From Biscogniauxia marginata (Eukaryota; Ascomycota; Sordariomycetes; Xylariales; Xylariaceae), in the NCBI GenBank assembly GCA_022695795.1, contig MU404083.1:286347-350346 (forward strand): 64,000 nt of DNA, in the 5' to 3' direction. Under the pieces are notes generated by a model that was not told the DNA's origin, searched no databases, and was given only the letters and a program-made list of their open reading frames with translations. Each line of letters begins with the position of its first letter. Positions within the stretch are counted from its first letter, which is position 1. Positions 22,644 to 36,833 of the stretch are shown here, piece after piece. A program made the position numbers and the translations under genes.

Positions 22644-25600
22644 TTTTAATAGCTCTTTAATTAATGCTTAATATTGGTTTAAAAGGAGGGATTTTTAGTC
22701 GAATAACCCTAAGATAAGCATGCCTCCTAAAACTAAAAAGTAATAAGAAAAGAAACAAATAAAAAAATAATAATTAATAAGCTTTTAAACGAAAGTTTTA
22801 GGTTCTTTTACGATATAACTAAAAAGTTTAAAGGAATTAATATAAGAATTTATTATAGTTATAGCTAAAGAAGAGTCATAGGAGGACATCTTGAAAGCTC
22901 AATAAAAAGAATCATTTGAGGAAGAAAAAGAGGAGGAGAAAGAAATACCTAAAAAAGAAAATAAATAAGTAAAATAACCCTTACTTCTTAAAGATAAGTA
23001 ACTACTCTTAAACGATAACGACCCTAATAACTTAAACGACGAAGACAATATAATAACCCTCGACGTAAAAGGTTTTAAACTAATTACACTTAGTAGATAT
23101 AATGGGTTAAGCGATTTAGAAGGATTTCTAATCTAGATTGAAACCTACTTACAATTCTATCATAAAACGATTATTATTAAGGAATAAAAGGTTTTTACGG
23201 TATTTTAACTCCTTATCAAAACCGCTTTAACCTGGTTTTAATCAATGTTAAAAAATCATCTAGAAAACGGATTAGACGCTTAAAAAGATATAAAGAAAGT
23301 TTTCAAGAATTATAAAGAGTTTAAAAAACAACTTAAATCTATATTTAACAATCCAATCCTTAAGTAATAAACTAAAGTTCGACTTTATAAATTACGACAA
23401 GACAAAAAGGCTTTAAACTACGCTATTAAGTTCAAAAAACTCGTAAACTAGTTATAACTACTTATCGAAAGCCTATATTACTTGTTTTATTAAGGATTAA
23501 AAGACTATATAAAGAATAAGTTATATAAAATAAACCTATATAAAGAGAGAAACTTAGGAAAGTTTAATAACTACGTTATAATAGTAATTATTATTAATAA
23601 CGAGAATTTCGAATGGTACTTTAAAAAGAAAAAAACGGTATAACGAAGGAATAGCGATTAGCTAAAAAGAGGAAATCATAGAAACGGTGCTAAAACCAAA
23701 AAAAGCATTAGAACTAAGTTAAACCCTATTAAAATCAACGTTATTTAAAAGGAACAAAAGAAACGAGACAAATTAATTATTAAGTGTTTTAACTATAAAA
23801 AGAAAAAACATTATAAAAACGAGTATTAAAGTCCTAAGAAATAAGAACTAAAAATAAAAGGGATTCCTTAACTTAAGAAAAGAGTCGCCGAGGTAAAGGT
23901 TTAATTTAAAAACAACGAAAAAATAAACCAAGTATTTATTATCGGCATTATTAAGATAGAAAAGATTAAAGAAACCTTTATAAAAGGAGTTTATAAATCT
24001 TATTAAGTTAACCGTAAAGATTATCTAGAAGATGATTACTCGTATCTAGAATATTTTATATCAAAACAAGCTAAACAAAGATATAACAAAAGTAAATTAC
24101 TATATATATGTAATAACTATAAACTAAGATACGACTTAAGAATTAAGTTAAATTATAATAATCTACATTAAAGCCACTATAAAAACGATAAATGCGAAAC
24201 CCACTAAAGAAAAAGCTAGTATAATAACCTAAATTAAAGGTTTTATATAAATAATAATTATAATGTTTATTAAGGCTTAAAGGAATATGTATCGTTATAT
24301 TAAAGCTTTTATATTAACGACGTTTATTAAGTATATAAAAGTTTTAAAGATAAAGCTGGTTACTATCCTTAAGAACTAGAAAGTGATGACATAAAAGAAA
24401 ATAAGTGTATCTGCGATAATATCCCACGATGGCTACATTTTTTTTAAGCATGTTATTTTCACCTTAATTCCGAAAGAAATAACGAAGTAATTACTAAGGG
24501 TTATATATATTACACCTCGGTATTATGCGACGTACATAATTTACTTGGAGTAGGTTTCGAAAAAGACGAGATTAAAGAAAAATTATAGGAATTATAAAAA
24601 GGATTACATCTTCTAAAATGGCTTAAAAAACAAATTAAATATAATACTAATTTATTCGACTTTATAGGAAAACACTTAATAAAGTGATAAGTAAAAACAC
24701 GTATAACTAAACGGGGCTATAAACAAATCATTAAAATATACCTTAAAAAAGAAAAAAAGTTTTTAAAAATTAATATAAACTTAAAAGGAGATATCGAGAT
24801 ACCCCTAATAAATAAACTTAATAATTATTCGTTTTATTTAAGGATAATCTAAAACTTTAAGAAATTTCGAGTTAATAAAATAAACTTAAGTTATAAAAGG
24901 GCCCTTAAAAAAGAATTAAAGTTTTAATATACAAGGTTTTATATAAAGGACAAACCTTTTACCCTCTATTACGTAAAGGGTAATTAAAGAGATTATCTAA
25001 GTAATGATTACTGGAAATACGTTCCTATAAAAGCCTAAGAATAAAAGGACATCCAGGTTACAGCAACTAAAAAAAAACTAAAAAAGAAGGGACGTAAAAG
25101 ACTAAAAAACGGTAAAGGCTTTCACTAGTAAGGCAGCGAGAAGCTATAAATAGTAAGTCCTTATATGAGATCTAGTTAAGACTTAATAACATTATTATAA
25201 CTAAAGTTAGGTATAATGAAAGGAAGTATAAAGCCTTAATAGATTTAAAAGTAAATAAAAGTTATGTCTTAATAAAGATAGCTTAAAAAGACAGAATATT
25301 ATAGATATATAAATAAAATCCATATAAGTTATAAAACTTTAAAGGAAGTATATTTAATTACGAAAATGGTAAAGTGTTAAGAAAAATAATTCCTTTCTTA
25401 GTAATTATTTAAAGGCATTTTAAATAAGTTATTTTTAACATTATATATATATTAAATCACGACATGATCTTAGGAATAAATTGGCTTAGAAAAAGTAATT
25501 TACAAATAAATTTCGAGATAAATACGCTTTATTAGGATTAAAAATAAAAGGAATTAATTATTACGGGTTACGAAATAAGTATCACAAATAACTCAAGAAA

Positions 25601-28600
25601 AACAAATATAAAAACGAAATATATCGCTTATATAATTTAAATAACTAAGCCTGAAGATCTAACGAAGAGAGTATCGCGTAAGTACCTTTATTTTTATAAA
25701 TTATTTAGAGATAAAATAAAAAAAGAATTACCGGAATATAGCTAGTGGGATTATTAAATCTACTTTAAAGAAGGAAAACAATTAAAATTATTCTTAATAT
25801 ACTTTATAAATCAAGAAAAACAAAAAGCATTATAAAAGAAAATTTAAGAGGATCTCGACAAAGGATATATTCGAGAATCCGAATCCTCGTTAAGATACCT
25901 AGTAATTATAGTACCTAAAGTCGATAAAAACGGGAAGTAATATGTCAATAAAAAAAGAAACCTAGTGTAGCGACGAGTAATCAATTACCGACACCTTAAT
26001 AAAATAACCAAAAAAAACGGGCATTCGTTATTACTAATAAAACTCATAAAAGAATAAATTAATAAAGCTTAAATCTTTATAACACTAGATTTTCGCGATA
26101 AATATTATATAATTAAAATGGCTAAAGAACACGAATAATATATAACTTTCCGAATAATATATAGATATTATAAGTACAAAGTTATGCTATTTGGACTTAT
26201 TAACGTACCTATTACATTTTAATATATAATTATAATAGTTTTTCGCAAGTTTTTAAACAAATTTATATTTGTTTACCTAAACGATATCTTAATTTACTTA
26301 AAAAATGAGAAAAAGCATAAAGAACATGTAAAGCAAGTGTTAAAAGCCTTGAAAAAAGCAAACCTACTTATTTATTTGATTAAAAATAAATAACATATTA
26401 AAAAACTAAACTATTTAAAGTTTATAATAAGTCTAAGAAAAATCTACATTTAAAAAGGAAAAATAGTAATAATTAAGAATTAATTAGAACCCAAGAGTGT
26501 TATAAATATACGCGTATTTCTTGGTTTTATTAACTATATTAAACAACTTATTAAAGATTTCAGGCGTATTACTAAATTATTAATAGAACTAATTACCCTA
26601 ATAAAAACAAAAAAGGCTTTCTATTTCACTAAAAAAGCTAAATAGGCTTTTCGGCAGCTAAAAGAAGTTATAACTAATAAGGTTATATATAAACTTCTAA
26701 ACGAAAATAAAAAGAAACGACTAAGGATAAACGTTTTAGATTTCGCTATTAAAATAATTCTAGAGTAATTAAAAAATAATAAAAAATAATACCTAGTCGC
26801 GTACCTATTTAAAGCACTATATAATGCTAAACTAAATTATTAAATCTATAATAAAGAATTATTAGTAGTTATTAAAACACTAAAGGAATAAGAATTATAA
26901 CTTAGTAAGACTAAAGAACCTATTAATATTTATTTAAATTATAAAAATTTTACACGATTTATGATAATATAAACACTTAACTAAAGATACGAGCGTTAAA
27001 TGATTTTCTTATTTAATTTTAATTTTAAAATCTAGCATATTAAGAAAAAGGAAAATATCTAAATAAATCTTCTTAGTAAAAAAGGAAATTATGAATTAAA
27101 AATTAATAAAAGAGATATTTAGATGCTTAAATAACAAAATAACGGATTAGTTATATTAGTTTATATGCGAATCAACATAAGAGATTAAAAATAACGGTTT
27201 AAGGAAAATTATAATTAAAAGGAAAAACAATTATAGTTTTAGTAAAGATTTAGCGATAAACTTCTCTCGTATAAAGAAAAGGTATACATATTAAAACGAA
27301 TACAAGACGAATTCGTTAAAGAATTTCACAAATATCCTCTATATAGCCACTAAGGAATTTTTAAAATAATAAAACGATTTTAAGAAAAATTCGATTTTCT
27401 AGAAATACGACAAACAATTAAAAAAATTGTGAAGAATTATAACATTTATAATAAAGTTAAAGCATCACGATATAAACCATATAAATTACTATAATTAACC
27501 TAAATACTTAATAAAGCATAAAATATAATTACATAGGATTTCATAATAAAACTTTTAGAGTTAAAAGATTCTACTATAGAAATACCTTATAATAACATAT
27601 AAATAATCGTTAATAGATTTACGAAATACGTTTACTTTTTATTATTCAACGAATTAAGCATAATAAAATAACTAGTTTTTAGCTTCTTAAGAGAGTATGT
27701 TAGTAAATATAGGTTATTAAAACGTATTGTTTTAAATAAAGATAAGTTATTTACGTTAAAATTTTAGACTAGCCTAATAAAACGAATAAGAATTAAGTAA
27801 AAATTATTTATAACATATTACCCCTAAACCAACGAATAAACAAAAAGACTAAACTAAATAATAAAACAATACTTACGAAGCTATGTTAATTAAGAAATAA
27901 ATAACTAAGTAAAATTACTATTAATGGCCTAAATAATATATAACACTTCGATTAACGAAAACATGAAAATATTACCACACGAGGCAGTGTACAAATAAAA
28001 GGCGGAAGCCTAAAAATAATCGATTAAACTCACGGAAACACTAAGAGTCGAAATAAAGACCCCAAGAATAAAAGTATTATTTGAAAAGATTTAAGTAATA
28101 TAATAACAGCTACAAAAAGAATTATAGTTTATTTAAGATAAAATAATAAAATATTATAATGAAAAAAGAATTAAAGGACCAATTCTTAAAAAAGGAGATA
28201 TAATTTATTTGTTTTATTAATAATAAAGCGTAATATTAAAAACACCCTAAATTAAAATAAAGTGACCTAGCAAAAAACTTAAATTTAAGAAATTGGGACT
28301 ATATAAGATTAAAAAGGTTATTTCGAAAGTTAATTATAAGTTAGTACTACTAAAAGGATCTAGAATATATTTTATATTTTATATTTCGTTTCTAAAACTA
28401 GTATTAAATAACGTTATACTAGAAAACCAACTAGAATTTAAAGAAAACCTTAATAAGTACAAAGTAAAAAAGATATTGAATTTAAGATAAGTCGGAGGTT
28501 AATTATAATATTTTATTAAATAGGAAGGTTACTTACCGGAAGAAAACACTTAAGAACTACTTAAACATTTAAAGAATTTAATAAATGAAATTAAGGATTT

Positions 28601-29325
28601 CCACCGCTAGAATCTAAACCGGCTAAAAAGGCTTGGATGTCGAAGTTTTAATTTTGTTAAGAACGATTAAGGAAGAAGAAAAGGTAGACCTTAGAAGCAA
28701 GTAAATTCTACGAAGATTTAGATTAACGTTACGATCTTTTTACATATTACGATTTTTTAATAAGACGTTTTTATTCTTTTTCTTCGCGCTCGACGCGCTT
28801 TAATTTCTCGATAAAATTAAAACCTTAAATAACTATTTTACGTAATTTGCTTAATTATAATCGCTTTTAAACTCGAAGACGGCGAACCTTGTTTAAAATA
28901 ACCTTTATTTTTGTATTAGCCTTTTTTAGTGCTGCTTTTACTTATTAATATTAACGAGTTATTTCGGTAATACCTTTTCGAGTTATATTAAACATATTAT
29001 AACTAGTTTTACTTAATTAAATACATTTCTCGTAACGATTAAAATCCTTTAAAATAATATATTTTTTATTTTAACTTTTATAATAAAAACAAAGTATTTC
29101 CTTATAATTATTAATATTTATTACGTTTAATAAAGCTAGCTTATTCTTAAAATTTCTTTTAACGCGACGCGAGGTTTAAAAATTTTCTTTTCGATTTTTT
29201 ATTACATAATAAGACATAATAATATATATAAATTAGAGAAAGCCTAAAAAATATTTAATAAATAAAAAGAAAGATTTAGATTTTCTTTTATCTTTAAGAC
29301 AAAGATTCTCGAAGGGGAAAAATAA

Positions 29326-29733
29326 TGTTACGAACCTTAAAAATAAAAGGGTGTATAAGTCACATAATTAAAGAATAAATCGGTGAATCGACATTTAAGA
29401 AAAGCGATTTAACGATTTATTAAATCGGTAAATCGTTAGTCGAAATATACGATTTAGCGATTTACTTATTTTAAGGAAAAGGAAAAATAAGTATAAGTAG
29501 ATTAAAATTTCTTTGTGTATTTAATTATTTTTTTTAGTTTCTTAACTATTAATTTAAGATTATAATTACTTTTTGATATTATAATGAGAGTACCTTAAAA
29601 CCTCTTTAACGAATATAACATTATGAATAAATTAAATTAATCTTAACCCATTATTACCTTTAAATTAAGAAAATCTAGTACGTACTTACCTGTGAAGTCA
29701 GCTGACTAAGAACACATAAGGAGGTTCGTCACA
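29326..29733 (+). repeat. 3' LTR of the nested element
   Basis: 408 bp, TGTTACGAACC...GTTCGTCACA, preceded by a purine-rich tract at about 29308-29320. Followed directly by CACTT, the duplicated target. Confidence 0.88.
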
Positions 29734-32700
29734 CACTTTAATAAAGTAATAAAAAAGAACAAACATTTATTATTACTAATAAAACTCATAAAAAGGTAAA
29801 TTAATAAGGTTTAAATCTTTATAATACTAAACTTTCGCGATAATTATTATATAATTAAAATGGCTAAAAGATATAAATAGTATATCGCCTTTTAAACGAT
29901 ATATAGATATTATAAATATAAGGTTATACTGTTTAAGCTTATTAACGCACCCGTTATATTTTAATATATAATTATAATAATTTTTTGTAAGTTTCTAGAT
30001 AAATTCGTATTTATTTATTTAAACGATATATTAATTTACTTAAAAAACGAAAAAAAAGCATAAGGAATATATAAAATAAATATTAAAAACCTTAAAAAAA
30101 GTAAACCTATTTATTTATTCGACTAAAAATAAATAATATATTAAAAAACTAGATTATTTAAGGTTTATAATAAGTTTAAAAAGATTTATATTTAAAAAGG
30201 AAAAATAATAGTAATTAAGAATTAGTTAAAACCCAAAAGTGTTATAAACGTACGCGAATTTTTTGGTTTTATTAATTATATTAAATAACTTATTTAAGAT
30301 TTCGGGCGAATTACTAAACTATTAACAGAATTAATTACTTTAACAAAAACAAAAAAAGCTTTTTATTTTACTAAAAAAACTAAATAAGCTTTTTAATAAT
30401 TAAAAAAAGGTATAACTAATAAGGTTATATATAAACTCTTAAACGAAAATAAAAAGAAACGACTAAGGATAAATACCTTAAATTTCGTTATTAAAGTAAT
30501 TTTAAAGCAATTAAAAAACAATAGAAAATAATACTTAGTCGCGTATTTATTTAAAGCACTATATAATGTTAAACTAAACTATTAAATTTATAATAAGGAA
30601 CTATTAATAATTATTAAAGCATTAAAGAAATAAGAATTATAATTTAACGGAACTAAAAAACTTATTAATATTTATTTAAATTATAAGAACTTTATATAAT
30701 TTATAATAATATAAACGCTTAATTAAAGATATAAACGTTAAATAATCTTCTTATTTAAGTTCAATTTTAGAATTTATTACATTAAAAAAGGAAAATATTT
30801 AAGTAAATCTTTTTAATAAAAAAGGAGATTATAAATTAAAAATTAACAAAAAAGATATTTAGATGTTTAAATAACAAAATGACGGATTCGTTATATTAAC
30901 TTACATGCAAATTAACATAGAAAACTAAAAATAACGTTTTAAAGAAAGTTATAATTAAAAGGAAAAGTAATTATAATTTTAATAAAGATTTAGTAATAAA
31001 CTTTTATCGTATAAAGAAAAGGTTTATATATTAAAATAAGTATAAAACGAATTTATTAAGGAATTTTATAAATACCCTTTACACGGTTATTAAAGAATCT
31101 TTAAAACATTAAAACGGTAATAAGAAAAATTCGATTTTCTAAGAATAAAACAAATAAAACAAATAATTATAAAGAATTATAATGTTTATAATAAAACTAA
31201 AATATCACGATATAAACTATATAAATTATTATAATTAACTTAAATACCTAAAAAGGCATAATATATAATTATATGGGATTTCGTAGTAAACCTCCTTAAG
31301 TCAAAAAATCTTATTATAAAAGTACCTTATAATAACATATAAGTAATCGTTAATAAACTTACGAAATATGCCTATTTTTTACCGTTTAACAAGTTAAGCA
31401 TAATAAAATAATTAGTTTTTAGTTTCTTAAAAGAATACGTTAATAAACATAAATTATTAAAACGTATTATTTTAAATAAAGATAAGTTATTTACGTTAAA
31501 GTTTTAAACTAATTTAATAAAACGAATAAAAGTTAAATAAAAATTATTTATAACGTATTATCCTTAAATAAATAAATAAATAGGAAGATTAAACTAAATA
31601 ATAAAATAATATTTACGAAGTTATATTAACTAGGAAATAAATAATTAAGTAAAGTTGTTATTAATAGCTTAAATAGTATATAACATTTCGGTTAATAAGG
31701 ACATAAAAATGTCATTATACGAGACAATATACGGTTAAAAAGCGGAAATCTAAAAATAATCGATTAAATTAACAAAAGTACTAAAAGTCAAAATAAAAGC
31801 CTCAAAAATAAAAATATTATTCGAAAAAGTCTAAGTAATATAACTACGATTATAAAAAGAATTATAATTCATTTAAGACAAAATAATAAAGTATTATAAT
31901 AAAAAGAGAATTAAAAAACTAATTCTTAAAAGAGGAGACATAGTTTATTTACTTTATTAACGATAAGGCGTATTAATAAAAACGCTTTAAATTAAAATAA
32001 AACGGCTTAATAAAAACTTGAATTTAAAAAGATAAAACTATATAAAATTAAAGAAATCATTTTAAAAATTAACTAAAAATTTTCTCTTTTAAAAGGATTT
32101 AAAATATATTTAGTATTTTATATTTTACTTTTAAAATTAATACTAAAAAACGCCTTATTAAAAAACCAATTAAAATTTAAGGAAAACCCTAATAAATACG
32201 AGGTTAAAAAAATATTAAATTTAAAATAAGTTAATAATTAACTATAGTATTTTATTAAATAAGAAAGTTATTTACTCGAGAAAAACATTTAAAAACCACT
32301 TAAACATTTAAAGAACTTAATAAATGAATTTACAAGTTTTCACTGTTAAAACCTAGATCGCTTAAAAGGATTTAAGGGTTTAAATCGTGATTTAGTTATA
32401 ACTAGTTAAAAAAGGGAACGACTTCAAAAATAACTTTAACTTATTTAATTAAAAATTATTATTTAACTTAAAAACGTTTTTATTCCTCCTTAAAACGCTT
32501 TTATTTTTTTAGCTCGTTTAAGTTTTAAAAACTACGTTATAATATCTTTAAACCCTTTTTCTAAACGAGGTCGCGTTAACGACGTAAACGAAGTATATAA
32601 GTAATAAATTTACGAACCTTTCTTTATAACCAGGAAATTTCTTCTTAATAGTAAATAAAAATTAACTCTACTTAACGCTTCTAAAAAAGGAGTCGCTCCT

Positions 32701-33021
32701 CTTTTAAGTCTAGGCAATTAAAGAAATTTAAAGGTATTTCAAAACCATTATATAGGCCTTTTTAGCGAATATACTCGTTACACTTTAATAACTCCCTAGA
32801 CATTATAATATATAATAAATTACGCTTAAAATAATAAAAATAAAGCATAATATTAATATTTACTTCGTAATAATTAATTCGTTACGTAAAATTCTCGCGC
32901 TCTTTTTTTAACTTAAACGTTAATATTTAATAATACGATTATTAAATATAATAAGTTATAAAAAAAGTAAATTTATTAAAAATAATCTTTAAAATAAAGA
33001 TTTTAAAGAGGAAAAAAATAG
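29734..33021 (+). mobile_element. Older Ty3/gypsy copy, right part
   Basis: Continues the copy that stops at 22235: the flanking sequences join to reconstruct the RT segment found uninterrupted near 25990-26040 in the younger element. RT, RNase H, integrase and chromodomain relics follow in order over about 3.3 kb, matching the spacing in the younger copy. Mutation is heavier than in the younger element. Confidence 0.8.
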
Positions 33022-33438
33022 TATTACGAATTAATAGTGTTAAATATAAACCAGGAATATAAAGAACGAATAATTTAAATTAAAAGTATAATATAACGTC
33101 ACGTAATATAAATTCCTATCAATTCCGGAATCCATAAAAATCTAGTGCGTTAAATCCTCGAGGATCTAAAGATCTAAAGGTATTTAACATATTAAAACGA
33201 AAAGCATATATAAAAAGAAAATAAATATAAAAAAGATAAAATTTCCTTTATATCTAGTTATTTATTTTAGTTTTTTAATTATTAATTTAAAATTATAATT
33301 ACTTTTTAATATTATAATAAAAGTACCTTGAAATCTCTTTAACGAATAAGACATTATAAACCTCTTAAATTAAGAAAACCTAATACGTATTTACCTGTGA
33401 AGTCAACTAACTAGAAACACATAAGGAGGTTCGTCATA
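33022..33438 (+). repeat. 3' LTR of the older copy
   Basis: About 417 bp, beginning TATTACGAA (family TGTTACGAA) after a gaggaaaaaaa purine tract and ending TTCGTCATA (family TTCGTCACA). Both ends carry the G-to-A or C-to-T change expected from RIP. Confidence 0.75.
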
Positions 33439-34741
33439 ATTATTTAAAAAAGTTTAAATAATATAATTATAATTATAAAAAGAGTTATAATTTATTTAAA
33501 ATAAAATAATAAAGTATTATAATAAAAGAATTAATTTTTAATTTTTAAAAGAAAAAACTTAATTTATTTATTTTATTAATAATAAAACGCGTTAATAAAA
33601 ACGCCTTAAATTAAAATAAAACGATTTAATAAAAAATTTAAATTTAAAATAAATTTTATATTTTATATTTTACTTTTAAAATTAATATTAAAAAACGCTT
33701 TATTAAAAAACTAATTAAAACTTAAAAAAACCTTAATAAATACGAAATAAAAAAATATTAAATTTAAGAAAAGTTAATAATTAATTATAATATTTTATTA
33801 AATAAAAAAGTTATTTATTAAAAAAATTTTAAGAATTTTTTAAGCATTTAAAAAACTTAATAAATAAACTTAAAAGTTTTTATTACTAAAACTTAAATCA
33901 ACCGAGAGGTTTTAACAAAAAAAAGAAAGGTTTAATTAAAATCAATTAAAAAAGGGGAAAGCCCTTAAAATAAATACGTCTTACTTAAACTTAAATTAAC
34001 GTAATAATTTCTTTATACGTAATTACTTTTTATTAATACGTTATTACGCCGTTTTAACGCGTTTTTGTTTTTTTATTTCGTTTAAATTTTAAAAGCTTTT
34101 TTAAATAAACTTTATACTTTTTTTAAAGAAGATTTTATTATTAATTTAAATAAATTAAATGATTTAAAACTTTACTAGTTTTAGTTTATTAATATTTAAA
34201 TTTTTAACGAGTTTCTTTTTAATAATAACATTAAAAATTTAAAAACATTTATTTAATAATACGTTTTTCGCGATTAACCCGTAATTTTTTAATACGAAGG
34301 TTTTTAAAAAAAGATAACAAGATATAGTTTATATCGTAAAATGATATATTCGAGGCGTTATAATTTTAATATTTATTACAACCTTTTAATATTTTATAAA
34401 ATAAGCCTTTATTAAAATATTAAAAATAAAGTATAACTTTAAAACTAAATTAAGAAATCGCGTTAATTAAATCTTTACGATATTTAAATAACGATTTTTT
34501 ATAATAAAAAAAGTTAAAAAATGCGGAATATTATTTTTTTAGAAATAAAGTATAAGTAAATTAAAATTTCTTTATATATTTAATTATTTGTTTTTTAGCT
34601 ATTAATTTAAAATTATAATAAAAGTACCTTAAAATCTCTTAAATTAATCTCGATTTATTATTACTTTTAAACCAAGAAAAACTTAATACGTATTTATTTA
34701 TAAAGTTAGTTAATTAAAAACATATAAAGAGGTTTGTCATA
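33439..34741 (+). mobile_element. Third Ty3/gypsy copy: integrase C-terminus, chromodomain and 3' LTR fragment
   Basis: Aligns with about 28087-29733 of the complete element: integrase end, chromodomain relic near 33740-33890, and the second half of the LTR from about 34545 to the terminal TTTGTCATA at 34741. It starts directly after the LTR of the older copy, so the older copy probably inserted in this one or truncated it. It is the most degraded of the copies. Confidence 0.65.
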
Positions 34742-36619
34742 GTTCGAGACTTTTATAATTTTTACGTGTAAAGTTATAAATTTTTAAAAAAGTCGATTTT
34801 ATATAGGAAATTAAGTGGCCTACTCGCTTATATGGCTTACTCGTTTATAAGACACGTTAAATAATTTTTTACTTATAATTTTTTATTTTTAGTTTTATAT
34901 CACTTATTAAAAATATAGTTTATTTTTTAAAAATAAGTAATTTTATTTTATAATAAAAACATTTTATATATTAATATTAAAATAGTTTTTATAAATTAAT
35001 TATAAATATTTATAATATTTATAAAAAAAGCTTTTTAGTACTTTTTAATTTTATTTATAATATAATTAAATTATAAAAACACTTCGCAAGTTATTATAAA
35101 TGTTTTAACTTTTTAAAAAATTTAATTTATATTAAGATTAAAAAAAGGTATACGCGTTATTTATATAAATATAAATAATATAATAATAACTTTTTAAAAT
35201 TAAAAAATTTAATTTATATATTTAAAATAATTATTATAATAATAAAAGTTTTTCTTTATAATATAAATATAATAATAATTTATTAAACTTTATAAATAAT
35301 TATTATATATTTACTTTAAAATATTAAAATATATAAAATCGAAAAATTAAAGTTTATATAACAAATAATTAAATATATAAAATATAATAATATTTTTTAA
35401 TAATAATAAATTATCGCGATATTATAAAGCGAAATATTTTTTTAATTAAAATAATATATAATAATAAAAATAATTAATAATATTTATAATTTAAATTTTC
35501 GTAAAAAGCTTTTTAATAATTAATTCGTTTATTTAAACATATTTAAAGGGTTTTTTATTGCTATATGAAATTAAAACCTTAGTTTTATTTAACGCGCCTC
35601 GCGTTATAATCGCGTAATAAAATATTTATTATTTTAATAATATAATAAAAACGAAAAAGAAATAATCGATTATTTAAGTTAATAATATATCGAATAATTA
35701 TAACTTTTTTATAAAGTATAAATTTTTGATAATTAATAAAAACTATTATTTAAATAACATTATTTATAAGTAATAATACGATTAATTCGAGTTTTAAATA
35801 ATATTTTTAGTTATTAAATTAAATTAATTAATAAAAAAAACCTAAAAAAATAATTATAGTTTTATAAGGTTTAAAAATAATAATAAGTATATTAATTTTT
35901 AGTTAAATAATATAAATTACGTTTTAAGAAATTAAATATTTAATATAAAAAAGATATTTAGTTTTTAAAGTATAAAGTTAAATAAAACGATTTAAATAAT
36001 AATAATTATGAAATTTTGTTTACGAGCTTATGTAGTACGTTATACGAAAATTTAAATATTTATTAAAAATAATTTAAATTAATATATAAAACAATTATAA
36101 AATATATATAATTTTAATAAAATAAAGTTTATATTTAAAATAATTATTTAAATTAATATAATAATAATAAATATAAAACGATATAAACAACCTTAATAAA
36201 CTTAATAAAAAACTAAAAATAATATATAATTATTTATTATATTAATTAAAAAAATATTTAACTTTATAATATCGCGATAACTTATTATTATTAAAAAGTA
36301 AAATTAAAATATTAAATAACAATTAAATAATAAATAAACTTAATATAAAATTTATAAAGTATTTTTATTTTTATATTAAAAATTAAATATAAGGTTTTAA
36401 ATACTTATTAATTTTAAATAATTATAAAAATGTTATAAAAAACTTAATATTATTACATTTTATATATTTAATTATTTATATAAGTTATAAGTTTTTAATT
36501 TTAACGTGTTTTATAAGCAAATAAGCCACATAAGCAAGTAAGTTATTTAATTTCCTATATAAAATCGACTTTTTTAAAAATTTATAATTTTACGCGTAAA
36601 AATCATAAAAATCTCGAAC
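34742..36619. mobile_element. AT-rich element bounded by terminal inverted repeats, class unknown
   Basis: The left end (34742 to about 34866, starting GTTCGAGA) recurs inverted at about 36495-36619 (ending TCTCGAAC). The arms are about 125 bp, with many matching 15-20-base blocks such as TTATAAATTTTTAAAAAAGTC. The interior is over 80% A+T with no open frame, so a transposase cannot be recognised. No target duplication is evident at the edges. Length and inverted ends suggest a DNA transposon or a non-autonomous derivative. Confidence 0.5.
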
Positions 36620-36621
36620 CT

Positions 36622-36833
36622 TTTTTTTTAATTATATAATTATAATGTTTAATTAAAAGTAAAATCGAAAAAAATAAAAATGAAATATATAAAGAAATAC
36701 GTAAAAAGGTTTATACGTTTTATTTTAATTTTAATTTTTACGCGTTTTTTTTCGCGCCTTTTAAAATTAATTTTTCCGATTTTATCTTTAATTAAAATTT
36801 ATAATTATATAACTAAAAAATAAGGTTTAGGAT
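36622..36833. repeat. Short inverted repeat (MITE-like)
   Basis: About 210 bp whose flanks (AATTATATAATTATAA...TAAAATCG and the reverse complement near 36778-36822) pair, around a GC-containing centre with TTTACGCG and CGCG motifs. It is a hairpin-like remnant, possibly a miniature inverted-repeat element. Confidence 0.4.

Larger units (their letters stand above)
22236..29733 (+). mobile_element. Complete nested Ty3/gypsy chromovirus-type LTR retrotransposon, RIP-degraded
   Basis: A 7498-bp element with 408-bp LTRs, TG...CA ends and a 5-bp target duplication CACTT (22231-22235 and 29734-29738). Decayed landmarks follow the order gag, protease/RT, RNase H, integrase, chromodomain. A gag zinc-knuckle relic lies near 23783-23830 (CFN...HYKNEY, second and last Cys lost). 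The RT active site near 26263-26290 reads YLNDIL in place of YLDDIL. RNase H lies near 26810-26910. An integrase chromodomain near 28440-28610 has KVKKIL followed by FIK and EGYLPEENT. Reading frames are broken mainly by TAA or TAG where Gln or Trp is expected, the pattern left by C-to-T change. A polypurine tract (gaaggggaaa) precedes the 3' LTR. The longest surviving frame, 28293-28490, is the integrase-chromodomain junction. The element is incapable of autonomous movement. Confidence 0.9.

Noticed and set aside
35000..36500. Short palindromes resembling a CRISPR array or replication origin in the AT block
   Set aside because: No regular spacer-repeat spacing, and the organism is a eukaryote; the palindromes are explained by transposon arms and extreme AT content.
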